Assembly (NCBI GenBank): GCA_944472155.2
Contig: OX235271.1
Span: 104,483,256-104,547,255 of the forward strand
DNA: 64,000 nt
Source: Trichobilharzia szidati
Taxonomy: Eukaryota; Platyhelminthes; Trematoda; Strigeidida; Schistosomatidae
Reading direction: 5' to 3'
The notes beneath the pieces were generated by a model. The model was not told where the DNA came from. It did no database searches and was given only the letters and a program-made list of their open reading frames with translations. Of this stretch, positions 12,601-27,600 are shown in pieces. The position numbers and the translations under genes are program-made. Positions within the stretch are counted from its first letter, which is position 1, and the number at the start of each line of letters is the position of its first letter.

Positions 12601-15600
12601 TTTTCCTTGTTACCATTAGAAACAAAAAACTAATCAGTTAAGTCAAATGCAGACTACAACTAAAATGGATATTATTCTACACATCGATTTTATTCGACAA
12701 CATGTTAACTTATCCTTGTTACGTTTAGTTCATCAATTTGTTACTATGATCTACTGTGCTAGAGATACATGTAAATCAATTTCTAATGATCATTCAATTG
12801 ATCCAATTGTTTCAACGCCTTCAGCAGCATGGCCACAAAAATATGATTCTAAAGGTATGTCCACTTACTATTGTCATTATTATTCTTGGTTTTACACTGC
12901 ATAACCTTTTCAAGGGGATTCATTCTCAGTAGTAGAGTAAGGACTGAAATTAATTGAATGTCATTAGTTTGCTTATATTATTATACACATCAGCTTAAGG
13001 CTAGCAGTATTATTGAGGGATGTATCTAAGCTATATTTGAATATGGGATAATTTACTCATGTGGTAATAAGATCAACACTTTTGAATAATTTTCAAGTAT
13101 TGGTTTTGTAGGGAATTTTGTTTGATTGGTTGGAGGATTTCATCATGAGTTGATATCAGTTAGAGAACCATTGGAAAACCTGGGAGTACTGGACAGCTGT
13201 TTCGTCCTAGTTTGGAAACCATAGAGACTCTTCATGGGCAATTGGATTGGGTCCCAGTGGCTTAATGGTCTACGAGCTCACTTGCCTTGTAACCAGAAGG
13301 CCATGGGTTCAAACCCTGTCGGTGAGTGCGTACTGCTGAAGAACCCCAAACTAGGAAGAAACAGCTGTCCAATACTCCCTACTGGTTTCCAATGGTTCTC
13401 TAACTGATGTTACCTCATGATGAAATCCTCCACACACATACACAACATATATACAGACACATTGATGTATATTGTAAGATGATGACTCAATACTATCATA
13501 AGTAGAGTTATTCGCAGTTTGTTGCAATTGTATAGACTTCAAAACTGAATTTCGCAAGTACAGACTACACATGTTTGTTTTTATGTGGATAATTTTTGCC
13601 ACAAACTTCGACAGCTTAAATTTATCCAAATTTTTTATGCTTCTATACACCACGAAGCGTGTTTATTTTTCTACTACTACAATATCTATTTTCTCAGTGT
13701 GTTTACTTTTATTTACCTTTCTAAGGTTTTATTAATTATATTGTATAACAGGTTCTTCAGACGATACCGATGGAACTTTTCGATCACGTTCATCTGCTTA
13801 TGTTCGTTTCGGTGAAGAATCTATTGACAGTGGACGACTTATTCAAGGTGAACATCTAAAAACTAAACATAAATATGAAAGTAAGTTTTTATTTTGTAGA
13901 ATAAATCACACATGTATAATGGTTGTCATAAAGCGTTCACTTGTATAGATACTTAAACTGCATAGCGTATGGTATTCACAGTATAACATAACGAGTTTCA
14001 ACCTACTTACTAAATCTATCTAACTTCAAACAAGTAATGTGATCTTCTGATGTTTGAACCTCTGGAATCTGTCTAGTGAAAGCTATCAGTTATTATGGGT
14101 AGTATCTAGCTCTTCGTGTAAAAGTTAGTGGTATGCTGAGAACAGATCTTTTGCTTGACGTCTGCCTTCCATACTGAATTTTCAAGTTAATAATTATTGG
14201 TCATCTAAACTCTTCTACCTCTAAGAGAAACAAATGTGGAATTCCGTACTTATATTCATTTTCCTATCTATAGTTTTGCAAACACTCGTTTTGAAACTTT
14301 GCAGAAGTTAGTTAAGTTCTGAGTTTTGTTCTATGAGAGTATAGATCATCAGTTCAGTAAAATTTAATTCCGACTAGGTATAGAAGAAATGTTTTTAAAA
14401 CCTTTTACCAATATCGGCTAATTTTTGTTTTAACTAGCCTGCTTTATCTTAAATTCTTAGGTGTATGCTTTCGAATTAGCCACCGGTATCAATTCTGTGG
14501 ATAAGCTTTTAAGCAACGTGAAGTGTGTAAAGGTCAACAGATGTAGTTTTGCATTAATTTTTTCTTAATTGTTTATTCTGTGCCTTAAATACGTGTGTCT
14601 ATGAATTCTCCAAAATTTCGCCGTCGAAAATTATGATAAGTGATCATTATCAATCAGGCTGTAACAAAACTGAGAACGTTGATATTCATGAATAAATGGA
14701 TTTTATGAGACTCATGTGCGGTAGTGGCACTGCTCGCCAACCACGCATGTGGTTCGAGGTTCGATCCCCGGACGACGTACTTCTTTGCCTCGCCAAGTCG
14801 GTAATAAGACTGGTAAAGAGGGAAGGTTGGGCATGAGGCTAGCGACCCCATCCCGTAAAAACAAGCACCACTGCTACGGAAACTTCAAAGCTCTAGCTTG
14901 AAGCCCTATGTTTCACTGGGACTCAGATATATTAAGGCAGACATAAAATTTCGTAAACTAATTCTAAAAGTTTCATACGATGATTCCCTTTTATAAATTT
15001 GAACAAAGAAAGAAGAAACATTGGCGCAGAATAATCTGGATCCATTTTATTTCGTTGGTTCTCATCATCTGCGTACAACCTGAATTTTTTTTATTAAAAA
15101 TAAATAGTGTACAATTTTTTAACAAACCTTTGTCCATTAGCAAGCATAGTGTCAGAGCGTCATAGTAAAATAAGGCATTGAGATTTACAGGGTGTCTAAA
15201 GTGTTACGACATATATATATCTTGTTAGAGAGAAGTTTCTTGAAAAAAATTAATTAACAGTTGTGTTGTTGGGGTGGTAACAAAAGACAATTAGTAATAG
15301 TTACGTAATTAGATAAGAGAAGATCAAAATTTTAAAATCTTGGTGCACATGAGGTCAGATGAGAAGTTGATGATGTAATACAGTGAGCAGAACTCAGAAG
15401 ATCAAGAAAAATTATCTCTTAAGAGATCAAGCGAAAAATAAAGGGGAGGGGTGGAGTGAAAAGATAAGTTAACAAAATTAGAAAACAAAGAGTTACTAAG
15501 AAGTCAGTTACCAGGGTAATTGAAGTCCAACGACGGATTCTTTTTGGACACATAAGTCAGGCTTCAATCGTTTTATTGCTGTAGCTTCAGCAAACCTGAG

Positions 15601-18600
15601 AAGACTTGAGGTACTTTGTCTGTTAATTATTTTGAATGATTCCAGCACATCTACTCGGTGTCCTGTGTCAATCAGGTGTTTGGCGATTGAAAAGCTTAAA
15701 CAATTCGGTCCCTTTAACCGGAGGCTCCTTGGTACATGTTCGCAGAATCTGACGTAGGCCCTCCTCTCTGTTCTTCCAATGTAACTGCTCCCGCAGATAC
15801 ATGTGAATTGGTATACACAGTTGGAGTAACATGTGAGGGGTACTTGTCAATCTTTGACTGCACCAGTGAAGAGGTTGTTCGGGATAGAGAGACTAATAAC
15901 GCTGCAGGATACGTCCTAGACAGGGCTGCGCTTAATCTTTTATTTATCATTCTCATAATGTCGTCGCCCTTGTAGTCGAGTTTGATGAAAATAGGCTTCT
16001 TACTAACTATAGCAGTATCAAGCTTCTTGAGTTCTAAAAGATTAGTTGTTATTTTGTTTCCAATTGTATAAATTTTTTACAAATACCTTAATCGAATCCT
16101 TGTCTCTGTAGGAGTAGTACCTACTGTTAACTTAAATATGAAGTTGTATGCACCAGCTATTTCTTATTATTTATTTTGTACACACTTACTTCTTCTTTGG
16201 TAACTTTTAGGTTTCACCAACAATGAAGATCGGTATTCTTCGTTTGCTATTGAACCTGATCGTTCTTCTGCTGAGAATACATCAAACTCTAGTGCAGATA
16301 AAGATTTATTAATTATAACTAATCCAGCTAATTCACATGACGTCATACCTTCATTGCCTTCATTTTCTCCTGTTCCTACCAGTAGAATTTCAGATTATGA
16401 TGATACTTCGTTAAATGCTTCAAGATTACCCGGGAATCCTTTTTGTTCTCCACCTTCATGTTGGAAACGTTTAGCTAATTATGTTGAATTGTATTCTACG
16501 GTACCTAAGACAAAAACAGTTATACGCAAGGTGAGTTATTCGAAACAATACCTAGGAAATATATGTTATTCAATGCATTCATGACTATTGGTATTATTAT
16601 TATTATTAAATCCCTTAATTTGTCTTAATTATAATTTTCATTTGTTTAAATATGCTGTTCACGCTTTATTTTTATGTCATGGAAATTATTTCATTTTTAA
16701 AACTCATTTTGAAGGCTATTAGCTTATCAGTTAATGATGTTTTCTAACACATTAATCTACACCATTTCAAACAAAGTGAAGTATTCTATGAGAGTTTAAA
16801 GCTCTCAACCTTCTCTACTGACCGAATTTCAAATATATATAATAATAATATATGCATAAATAATGCATTTTTTCTCAGCCTATGTCTACATCAATTCCGA
16901 CTATGGCAATGCCAACAATTACAGAAGAGGATCGTGATCATAATACTATGTGTGTTTCACAGGCTTCTAAGGTTAAAACCAGCGTTTCTACAATCAATCC
17001 TCCTCCAAGCAATTCTGGTTTAAGTTCGCCTACAGGAAATAAGGTAATGATTTTTTTTTCTGTACTGATAATCTTTCGTTCTTTTGTTTTCTTAAAGTAT
17101 CTTTCTATTTTTATGCTGTTTTGATTCTTTTTTCTTCTTTATTCAGGTGGTAAAGTCAATTAGCTTTGTAGATTTCGTGATATTCAACTGTCTTGTCATT
17201 ACATATTTCTAAACCTCTGGTTTTACTCCTTTTTAAAATTGAATTTCATCTTGAAAATTTTTTTCAGTTTTGTATGTAATTGAATACATATAAGTTGACA
17301 AAGAGACCACTTTCCGTAGCTTCACTTCAAGTCTGTATGGTTTTTTATGGGTGTATTTATGTATTATTATTCCCTTCGATTATGATTGGAACATATGGCT
17401 TCGATAGTACATCTCCATTTCATCCTGTTCTCCTCAGTTGTCTTTATCTGGGTCCACAATTGCTTATAAGCTCTCACCTCTTCGCCCGATCTCCTCCATT
17501 TCATCCTCGGACGCTCAACCCGTCGTTTCTTCCTTCGGGTTCCGTTCACGGGCCCGGTACATGATGTCACTCAATGGTCTCCTCAGAGTGTGTCCGATCT
17601 GTATTCGTTATCTTCGGCATGCTTGTTGGGCGATAGGTTTTTGGTTGGTTTGTTCCCAGAGTTTCTTGTTGCTAACGTCATCTAGTTTGCTAGTTTCACT
17701 GGTTTACCAGCTGGTCTTAAGTTTGGAAAAAGAGGGAATGTTGAACGTGGAGTTAATGACCTAACTCCGGAAAATCAACGCAATCGTTACAGAAACTTCA
17801 ATGCACAGGGGTCGGTGTATATACTGTTAACTGGGACAGCAAAGGTCAGAGTTTATTGTTATTAGGAATAACAACGTGTTAAAAATAATGGGTAATCTTA
17901 TGTAATCGAGAGAGTTGACAAACAATTATGGGCAGTCATTTGAAAATAACTGACAAAAAACGGAAGAACAAAGAATTGGACATAGGTTTTAGAACAATAA
18001 AAAAGACTACATAGAGTTTACTATGTCACATTTCAAGAAAACAGAATCGACACAAAGGCCACAGTGGTGGTAGAAGAGGCTGGATAAAACATTTCTGAAC
18101 ACAAAGTTCCAGTTTTTTTTCTTGTCGACTGCACCAGAGCCTCAGCTGCATGAGAAGATGTAAGCGAAATACTTTGTAGGCATTTTTCATACAGCCCGTC
18201 TGTTGTAGTCAATTTGTTTCATTTATATTGTAACAACAGAGGACAAGGGCCAGGCAACAGATCGTTTATTTATGAAATCAATAGATATTTATAGATTTTC
18301 ATGTACATTATTACAGATTATTGTAAGCAAACAAACACACTCTTCTGATCAGTGGTTTCTCGCGGAACGTTAATCTTTCATCTCTTTGTGGCCGTTTCTT
18401 GTTTATCTCCAAATTGTATCCGCCTACGCAAAGGCTGCTGTGATTAGTTGTTGAGTCAGTCTTTGTTCTTATTTTTCTCACGACCAATATTGGGGATGTA
18501 AACATTGACGTAAATTACTGTCTACCAATTTTGGATAGTAGCCAGCTCTCACTACAATATCACCCTTTTAAGTGTCATTTAAAGATATTTTGTTTACTTC

Positions 18601-21600
18601 ATGCATAATTAATCTATATATATTTTTCTTTTCTGAAGGCTATCATTTTCAGTAAGAAAACATTTCCTACTGTTACCTATCGTGTTCTTAATGAAGAAGC
18701 AGACAATGATCACACCGGTATGCAATCTAAAGATGCCAATTACTACACTACCAAGTCATCTGTAATAAATCAATGGACTTCTGGCATACAAGCATTTCCT
18801 TCACGTCCTTCCTCTACTGCTGCTGCTGCTGGCGGCGGTGGTGGCGGTGATAAAATTCAAAATATCCTCAATGCTTTAACAACTAATGAACAACAGTATA
18901 AATATCCTTTCATTGGTTTAACGGATAAATCATCAAAAAAAGATGGATTGTCCAGTTGTGGAGGCTTAGAACATTTCACCTATCCATGGGTTTTAGGTGA
19001 ACGTGTACCGCTTGTTGTTTTTGTCACAGCTAAAATACGTCAAATGGCTGTTAGTGCTGTACTCAGTGAGCTTAATTTGAATGCAAGTATACGAAATGTT
19101 CACGGTTCATTTACACTGACAAATCAAATACGTGGTCGAGGTTAGTCTATTTATACTAGAAGAAATAATACCCTTCACCATTAAATTTGTTTAAAATTAT
19201 TATTTGATTGAATGTTCATTTTTTTCATGTACCTTAATATTCTACTTTCCGTAGATTTTCAGTTATACACTTAAAGTTACAGGGTATGTGGATAACAGTG
19301 TCAATTGATACATGTGTCGATTATTGTGTATTATTATTACTATTGTTCCCTTGGGTTCCTAGTGGAACACAGGGCTTCAACTGCACGTCTCCACTTGCTT
19401 CTGTCTTCTGCTGTACTTTTCACCTGCATCCATGTTAGTCCATGCTGTTTCAGCTCCTCTTCACACGATCTCCTCCATGTCACCCTTGGACGTCCCACTC
19501 GTCGCTCCCCTTTCAGGTTCCACTCGAGCTATGGCCTGACGCGCGATGTCACTCAACGGCCTCCTCAGCGAGTGTCCAATCCATCTCCACTTTCTCCTGC
19601 ATATTTGTTGGGCCATTGGTTCTTGTTTTGTTTATTCGCATAGTTTCTTGTTGGTGATTCTTTCCGGCCATCTGATCTTGAGTACAGAACGAAGACAGTT
19701 GTTGATAAAGGTCTGCAACAGGCTGTTGGAAATATTCTTTGTGACCCGCCGCCAAGTTTCTGATCCTTTCGTACAGAAGAACTGACTTGACGTTTGTATT
19801 GAAAATCCGAATTTTGTTGTTGATGCTGAGTGACGAAGATTTCCAGATTGGTTTCAGGTTGATGCCTAGACTACTACCCCACTAGTTTTCTAGCCGGTCC
19901 CAAGCCCGGATAAAGAGGGAGGGTTGGGGCGTGGTGCTAGCAACTCCACCCCCAAAACTTAACCAAATTGCTACAAAAACTTCAACGATTTTTGTGTGGA
20001 TGTACTTTATTGGCTTTAGTCTTCAATTTTCAGTCAGTGAGTTCAGGATTTCACTAAGTATTTCTAGTTTTATGATCGTTTAGTTTCCCAAGTGGAATTC
20101 TATGGGACAAAGGGAACTCTTCATATAGTGGTGTATTTTTTAAAGTTTGACTTCATATTGATATTATCTGGAGAACCATTGAAAACCAGCAGGGAGTACT
20201 TGACAGCAGTTTTGTCCTAGTTTGCCGCTAATCTGCCCAGTACTCTCTGCTAGTTTTCAAAACAAACAAATGAAATCCCTACAAACTAACTCTTGGAAAG
20301 GATTTTTATTTGATGATGTACAATTAAGAATAATAGGACGTTAGGACCATTTACACCACTCACTAGATTTGTTTACTTCATTGCTTAAGTTTTTTAGGTA
20401 TTTTGCTTTTATATCAGATAGCTGTTTAAAATTATATTCTCTTCGTAACAAATTAGTAATTGTAATCAATGTAAATAACTTTCAGGTGTTATTGTCTTTA
20501 TTGAAAAATCTATTTACTTCAGTATTCTGTTGAAATTTCTGTTTTTAAAAATATTTAGGTAGTTTCACTGAAAAATTCTCTGCGCATAGTTCAACTTTAC
20601 ATTGTGGTGATTGTAATATTCAATTAACCGAAAAGTTACCACTTAGTATTCAGTAAGTGTTTTTCCACTTCCAATGGAGTGTTTTTTCCTGTTTGTACTC
20701 GGATATCACATATGTTTCATTTTAACAATAATAATTTTCAAAAATTAGTTTGTAGAGGAATTCTGTTTGTTTCAGGTAAGACCACGGATTGATATCAGTT
20801 AGAGAACCATTGAAAACCAGGGAGTACTGGACAGCTGTTTCTCCCTAGTTTGGGGCTCATCGACAGTATGCACCCACTGGGTTTCGAACCCAGGACCTTC
20901 CGATTACAAGACAAGCTCGTATACCATCCAGCCACTGGGAGTGAGGATGGAGTTCCCGCCGATGACACTGGTTAGTGGTCGCGCTAAAACCATGAATTGG
21001 TAGAAGCTAGAATTCATGAGTCGGCCAATGAATCGGGTCCCAGTGGCTGATTGGTATACTAGCTTGCCTTGTAACCGGAAGGTCCTTGGTTCGAACCCCA
21101 GTGGGTGCGTACTGCCGATGAGTCCCAAACTAGGAAGAAACAGCTGTTCAGTACTCCCTGTGGTCAGTTTTCAATGGTTCTCTAACTGATATCAATCCGT
21201 GATCTAACCTGAAATAATAATAATTATAAGCATATTTCTTTATTCTAAGCAAAATGTTTACTTGGTTTATAGAATTCTCAGGCTAATTTATTGCATAACA
21301 TTTTCTCTTCATCCAGGATCTTCAATTAAAATAGCAATCTATAGTATATCACGTGACCCAATGCTTTTAGGTCTGAACCACGGACCAATCCCTTATGATA
21401 TTTCCCCTTTGATTCTGCAAAATGTGCACCGGTAGTTTTGAAAGCCTAATGAAAATGTGCATGAATAAATTTTGCAACTCAAAGATATAACTGAATCGTT
21501 AAGACAATAAGAATTAGAGAAAATATGATGTCACTTATTAGGTAGTCTAGTGACTCAATAACGCAGCCAAATTTATCAGAATTTATATTTTACTAGAGAA

Positions 21601-24600
21601 AATGAAATTATATTGAAGCAAATGAACAGTACGTAGATCAGCGTTGTGTTGTTATATAAAACACTATGTCGTCTCCTGTTGCCTACCGACGAACACAAAA
21701 TGTGAGATATTTGTTATATAGAGTAAGCCTGAAGTAGAGCCATCTGTTGCTGTATTATTCTAAGGAAATACATGTGCAATTGATTACACCATATATATGT
21801 TTGCTTCCATTTTGTAAGAAACAATTCACTCTTTCAGTTTCAAACTCTTAGATGTTCTTTCACTCGCTGATGTCGAATCCCTTGCGAATTGGGTTGTATA
21901 TGCAGTTGAAAGCGACATCTCAAATAAGTACTTCTGTATTTATAATTAACTAAATTATGATATGGAGAGAAGCTGCTTTTTAACTACTTTTTAATACAAA
22001 ATCTTCATTCGTGTGTGGTGAGTACTAATAACTTGCAATCTTCTCTGGGGACTGTCGAAATTTATTCTGAATAAACTGATTTATGGTGATATCGGTCGCA
22101 TTTTACACTAACAGTTTTCAGAAATAGGCAAATCATGTTCTTTTTTATATTCTAATCAACCTCATCATTGTTATTAAAATATTTTGTTAACTTTCATTTA
22201 TCTAGAGAAGTGGTATGTGTAAAAGCTGGACGTTCTCATGCTATGCTATCGTGTAGCAGAAGTTTACATTCTGAAAGAAATGCATGCGTTTTTAGTCTTG
22301 GAAGAATTATGGTTACTCTACCGCATCATCCTGTTCGACTGCATAGTGTAATGCAACGTCAGGCTAAACGTATCTCCTCTACTGTATATGAACTTCTGCG
22401 AAATCCAAACACCGGTTATACACACATACATTCATGGTAAGTGCATTAGGTGTTTTCTTTCTTTAATAAGCCAGAAGATTTAAATAATGAAAATCAAAGA
22501 AATAAAGGAAATATTACTAATGAATCGTTACCCACCAGAATTTATTAAGAAATATATGAAGAATCATAGAAAAACTAAGATTAGGAATAAAAATGACAGA
22601 AATAACGAAAGTAATATAGAATTCAAAGCCTCTGTAGTACTGCCGTATAAAGAAGGAACGTCGTCAGAGGCGTTACTTAGGATTCTCAATGAAGCTGAAA
22701 TTAGGGTGGCATTTAAACCACCCAAACAACTCTCTCAGAGATAAACTTTGTCGACTTAAGGACCCAATAGATCCAATTAAGAAAAATAATACTATTTACC
22801 AAATACCATGTAATTACTGTGAGGTCAATTACATAGGTCAAACTAGTATATCAGGGTCAGATAGATTATTGGAACATAAAAATTTAGGTAGACCTAGAAT
22901 AATTGACCCTGCTAAGTTAAATAACCCAGGAAAAACACAGTTCAGTCATTGCACTGCATTCACTTGCATGTAAATCACGCAGCGATAGTTTGGGACAGGG
23001 TGAGAGTATTAAAAAGTAATATGGTTAGGTAGAGAGAGGGAGAGGTGGTTAATCACTGAAGCTTTGTTTATCGATTCAACACCGCACACATGCAATTGGA
23101 ATGACGCAACACCTATACGGGAGATATGGAAAGTGGCAAATTGGAAAGAGAGAAAAAATATATAAGACAAAATGTGAAAATGTGTGACTAAATTGTTATG
23201 ATTATGAGCAATAAGTTGTTCTCGAAGCGTCATCCAGTTGTTAATACTGTATCACTGTGTGATACTTAGAATAAACTTATCTAACATGGAATTACATTTT
23301 ACCACAGTGCCCAAGTTCCACACTTGTATTTTTTCTTTATTTTAAAATCCTTTTGTTTTGTACCAGTTGGAATTCCAGCACTTTTAAATTATTAATCGGA
23401 AACTAATTTAGTTATTTATATATTTTAGGCGTTCCTCAGGATCTCGTATGGCGACAACCCCAACAACATGTAGTACAGCAACTACAGCAAGTGACCCTTC
23501 AAATAATCTGAAATCACATCAGTCAGCAGCAGAACCTGTACAAATTTCAGTCACGAATGCTAAGAAGGTGAACCAGTCACCTCCACTTGTGTTCAGTCTT
23601 CTAGCTGTTTCTCAGGGTTTAACTGTCAATGTGGCTTTGCATTCTACACTGAAAGCTGTTTACCATGTCAGTTGAAATTTAATGATGTCATTATTTTCAA
23701 GTAATGGTTTTTGTAGGGATTTTGTTTGATTGGTTGGTGGATTTCAACATGAGCTGACATCATTTAGAGAACCATTGAAAAACCTGGGAGTGCTGGACAG
23801 CTGTTTCGTCCTAGTTTGGGACTCTTCAGTAGTACACACCCACCACAGGGGTTCGAAACCAGGACCTTCTGGTTTCAAGACGAGTGAGCTCGTATACTAC
23901 TCAGCCACTGGGACCCGACCCAATGGCCGGTGCATGAATTCTAACTTCTGCCAATTCATGACATAGCCCGACCACTTCTTCGATGAGTTACTGCCTCACC
24001 TTCAACCTGTTGCACCCTACTGGTCACAGCTTCCCACTAGAACCCCAGGTCACTGCCTGAATAGGGACAGTCGCTAGTGAGCATCAGATTGATTTTCATG
24101 ATGAAATCCTCCAACCGATGTCATCATTATTGGTGTCGTTATTATTATTATTATTTTATTATTATTATTCAGGGTATTGCTATTACTTATTAGGCGGAAT
24201 GACATTAGCCGTTTTCGAATGGTCAGTCAAATTTATGTACTCTAGCACTTTCTATAGTTTGGTTTGTAAGGGTTAGTTTTGTTTTTACGAGTTGATCATG
24301 GATTGATATCAGTTAGAGAACCATTGAAAACCAAGGATTACTGGACAGCTGTTTCATCCTAGTTTGGGAATCACCAGCAGTACGCATCCACTGGGGTTCG
24401 AGCCCAGGACCTTCCGGTTACAAGGCAAGTTTGTATACCAGTGGGTGCGTACTGCCGGTGATTCTCAAACTAGGATGAAACAGCTGTCCAGTACTCCCTG
24501 GTTTTCAATGGTTCTCTAACTGATATCAATTTGTGATCAACTCGTAATCTAGTATTCTACAAACGAAAATAGCGATGAAAACAACCTAGTGGCATTAAAT

Positions 24601-27600
24601 AGATGGAGTAAGTGTAAATTCCAAAACGGTCATTAATTCCTTCGACACTGCTGGCACACACGGACACAAAGCATGAATCCTGGATACTTACCTACTACTT
24701 TCATCGATGTAAGACGTAATTTCGAGTATTGTATGTGTGAATCAATTCCAAGTCGCCAATTAATTTGAAGGAGTCATTCTCTTGAGTAATTATGTAGGTT
24801 TCAGTTATTCAGTAGTCACTAATGTTGGCTAAATAAACAGTCTCAGTTCTAGTTATTATACTTTATCATAGAATCTACACCCAACACTTGCTATAGGAAT
24901 GACTCATCACTCATACCAGAAATATAGAAAATAATACTACCAATCAAATCAAGAGATGAAAAATAGTGAAATTATATAAACGAAGTTATAAAGTTGTGTG
25001 AGTAACTTGATATGATTATGAGCAATAAATTGTGCTCGAAGCGTCAACAAGAAATATTACTGTATAACACTATGAGACTTTATCAAAATAAATGTTATCT
25101 ACAATGGAATTATACTCTACGACAGTGCACAAGTTCTATTCTTACATCAATGATACTTTATCAACGTGTTTTTCACCTAAACAAGACAACATAATGTAGA
25201 TTAATTCGTGTTCGTTTCATCGTGTCAATTCTTATCTTTTATTTATTTTATAGATTGATCCTGTTTACGTTTCTGGTCAGCTTGGCTCACGCAGTTATGT
25301 GGACATTAGTATCACCGATCATTCTCTCAGCCTTAAATCTTTGGTTAGTTAATTGTTGTCTAGATTGTATTTATAGTTTGATAAGCGTTTGATTTTACAC
25401 TCAAGTTATTCTGTTTATTTCGCGAAATGTGTAGTAGCTGAGTTACCTATTGCCACTTGCTATTATTATTATTGCCCTGAGGACATAGGGCTTCAGCCGC
25501 ACGTCTCCATTGAGTTCGGTTCTCTGCCAACGTTTTCACCTGGCTCCACGTCGGCCCACATGCTTTCATCTCCTCTTCACATGACCTCCTCCATGTCACT
25601 CTCGCACTGACGACCAACTCGCCGCTTTCCATTTGGGTTCCACTTGACACCCTGTCATGTGATGTCACTCACTTGATGGTTTGTTTTCTCAGAGTATGGC
25701 CGATCCACCTCCATTTCTTCCTGCATATTTGTTGCACAATTGGTTCCTGCTGGGTTGGTTCGCTCCCAGAGATCCCTGTTGCTGATCTTTTCTGGCCGGC
25801 CATCTGATTTTGAGTAGTATTGAGCAAAGACAGCTGTTGATGAAAGTTTGTAGTTTGTTCGAAGTGCCCTTTGTGACTCGGCGCCAAGTCTCTGATCCGT
25901 ATAGTAGCACTGACTGACTTCACATTGGAGTTGAAAATCCGGATCTTATTTTTGATGCTGAGTGCTGTTGACCTCCACACAGACTTGAGAGTAATGAAAG
26001 CTTGCCTTACTTTCCCAATCCTCGCTTTGATATCCTCATCAGTTCCGTCCGCCTGTAGTTGAAACGATGCTTCCCAGATAGGTAGGTAAAGGAGGTTGCT
26101 TCTTTCAGATTTCTCCCATTTATGCTGATTGTTGTCTGTTGTTGTTACTGTTGCCGTTGGCCAGGAATCTTCATCACCTACCTCTGTTTTCTCTATGTTC
26201 ACCTGAAGTCTTATCTTTGATGCTTCTTATGCCAACTTGTTACTTTTCACTTGCACATCTTCCAGTTTGTGGGAAATGCTACTTGCTATGCTTCTAGCTA
26301 AAATTTAACGTGAATGATACCTTACATGTAATATTACTGGAAAGATATAGTAGAATATCATTCCTTTCTTAGGTATATTAATACCGACCGAATTGGTGTA
26401 TTCCTGGGTTTTTTCACCACTCTTTTTGTCTTCATATCTTAAGAGCTTTATGGATGTTACCATATGTACCGTTTAAGGATGACGTCGTTTCTCTTTGTTC
26501 ACAAATAATTTTCTTATTAATCGTTGAAGCAAATACTCAATTCTTTGCTTATTACATTTCTGTTTGTTTATCAATTGTTGATTGTTCAGTGATATTTTTT
26601 AACAATATTTTTATTTCAGCGTCCTCCTGCTAACTTCCCAACATCAATCTCATTGCCTTTACCGCGTATATTAGCTTCAATAGTTCAACGTGTCTCTTCA
26701 GGTGGCCGTTATGCTCGTGGTCAGCGTAAAGAGGCTATACTCACCTACGGTTTAGAAGCTGAACAAGGACTTTATTTAGATATTCAAATACAAATTGATA
26801 CTCTTGAACAAAATTTAAGTACTGATATGCTTAACTATATCATGGTAGTTGTGAAATTATTTATGAAGGTAATTATTACTGTCTATTGAATATATCATGC
26901 AATACCTTTCACTGATATTAATGATCATGTTTATACTGATGTTGAAATTACGTTATTTGAGTAATAGAACTGTGAGTGTATTGAATGTCTGACTGGAAGT
27001 TTGCTTCAATTTTTTATATTTTAAACAGTCACCTAGTTTTGCAATTAATAGTGTTCTCTGAGCTGGTTGGTCTGGTTGCGGAGCTTTCGTCGTCCATCTG
27101 GACAACATCTTCAGCGCAATATTTAGCATAAAGTGAAATGATTTAAATTTCTTCATGAGTGATATAATTGTGTCTCCCGGTAACCATCTTTACATATGTA
27201 TTGACCATTTTCTATTGACTTGGATTTTAAACTTTCTGGTCACCTGATTTACTTCTTATTAGTCACCTAGTTCCCGTGGTTGTCAAATAACGGGTTTTCA
27301 AGAGTCAGTTTGTAGGAATTTAATTTATTTCAAGTTCGATCACGGATCGATATCAGTTGGAGAACCATTGAAAACCTGCAGGCAGTTCAGTGCTGGATAG
27401 CTTTCTCGTCCTAGTTAGGGACTCTTGCCTGGAGTTCTAGTGACCACTGAAGTCCACCCGGTATGACCTGAAGACAAATAATCGCCGATGACTTCGACTG
27501 GTGGTTGCGCTAAAATCATGAATTGGTAGAAGTTTGAATTCATGGGACCCTTGAATCGAACTTGCTTTTGTAACCTGAAAGTTCTGGGTTCGAACCCTGG

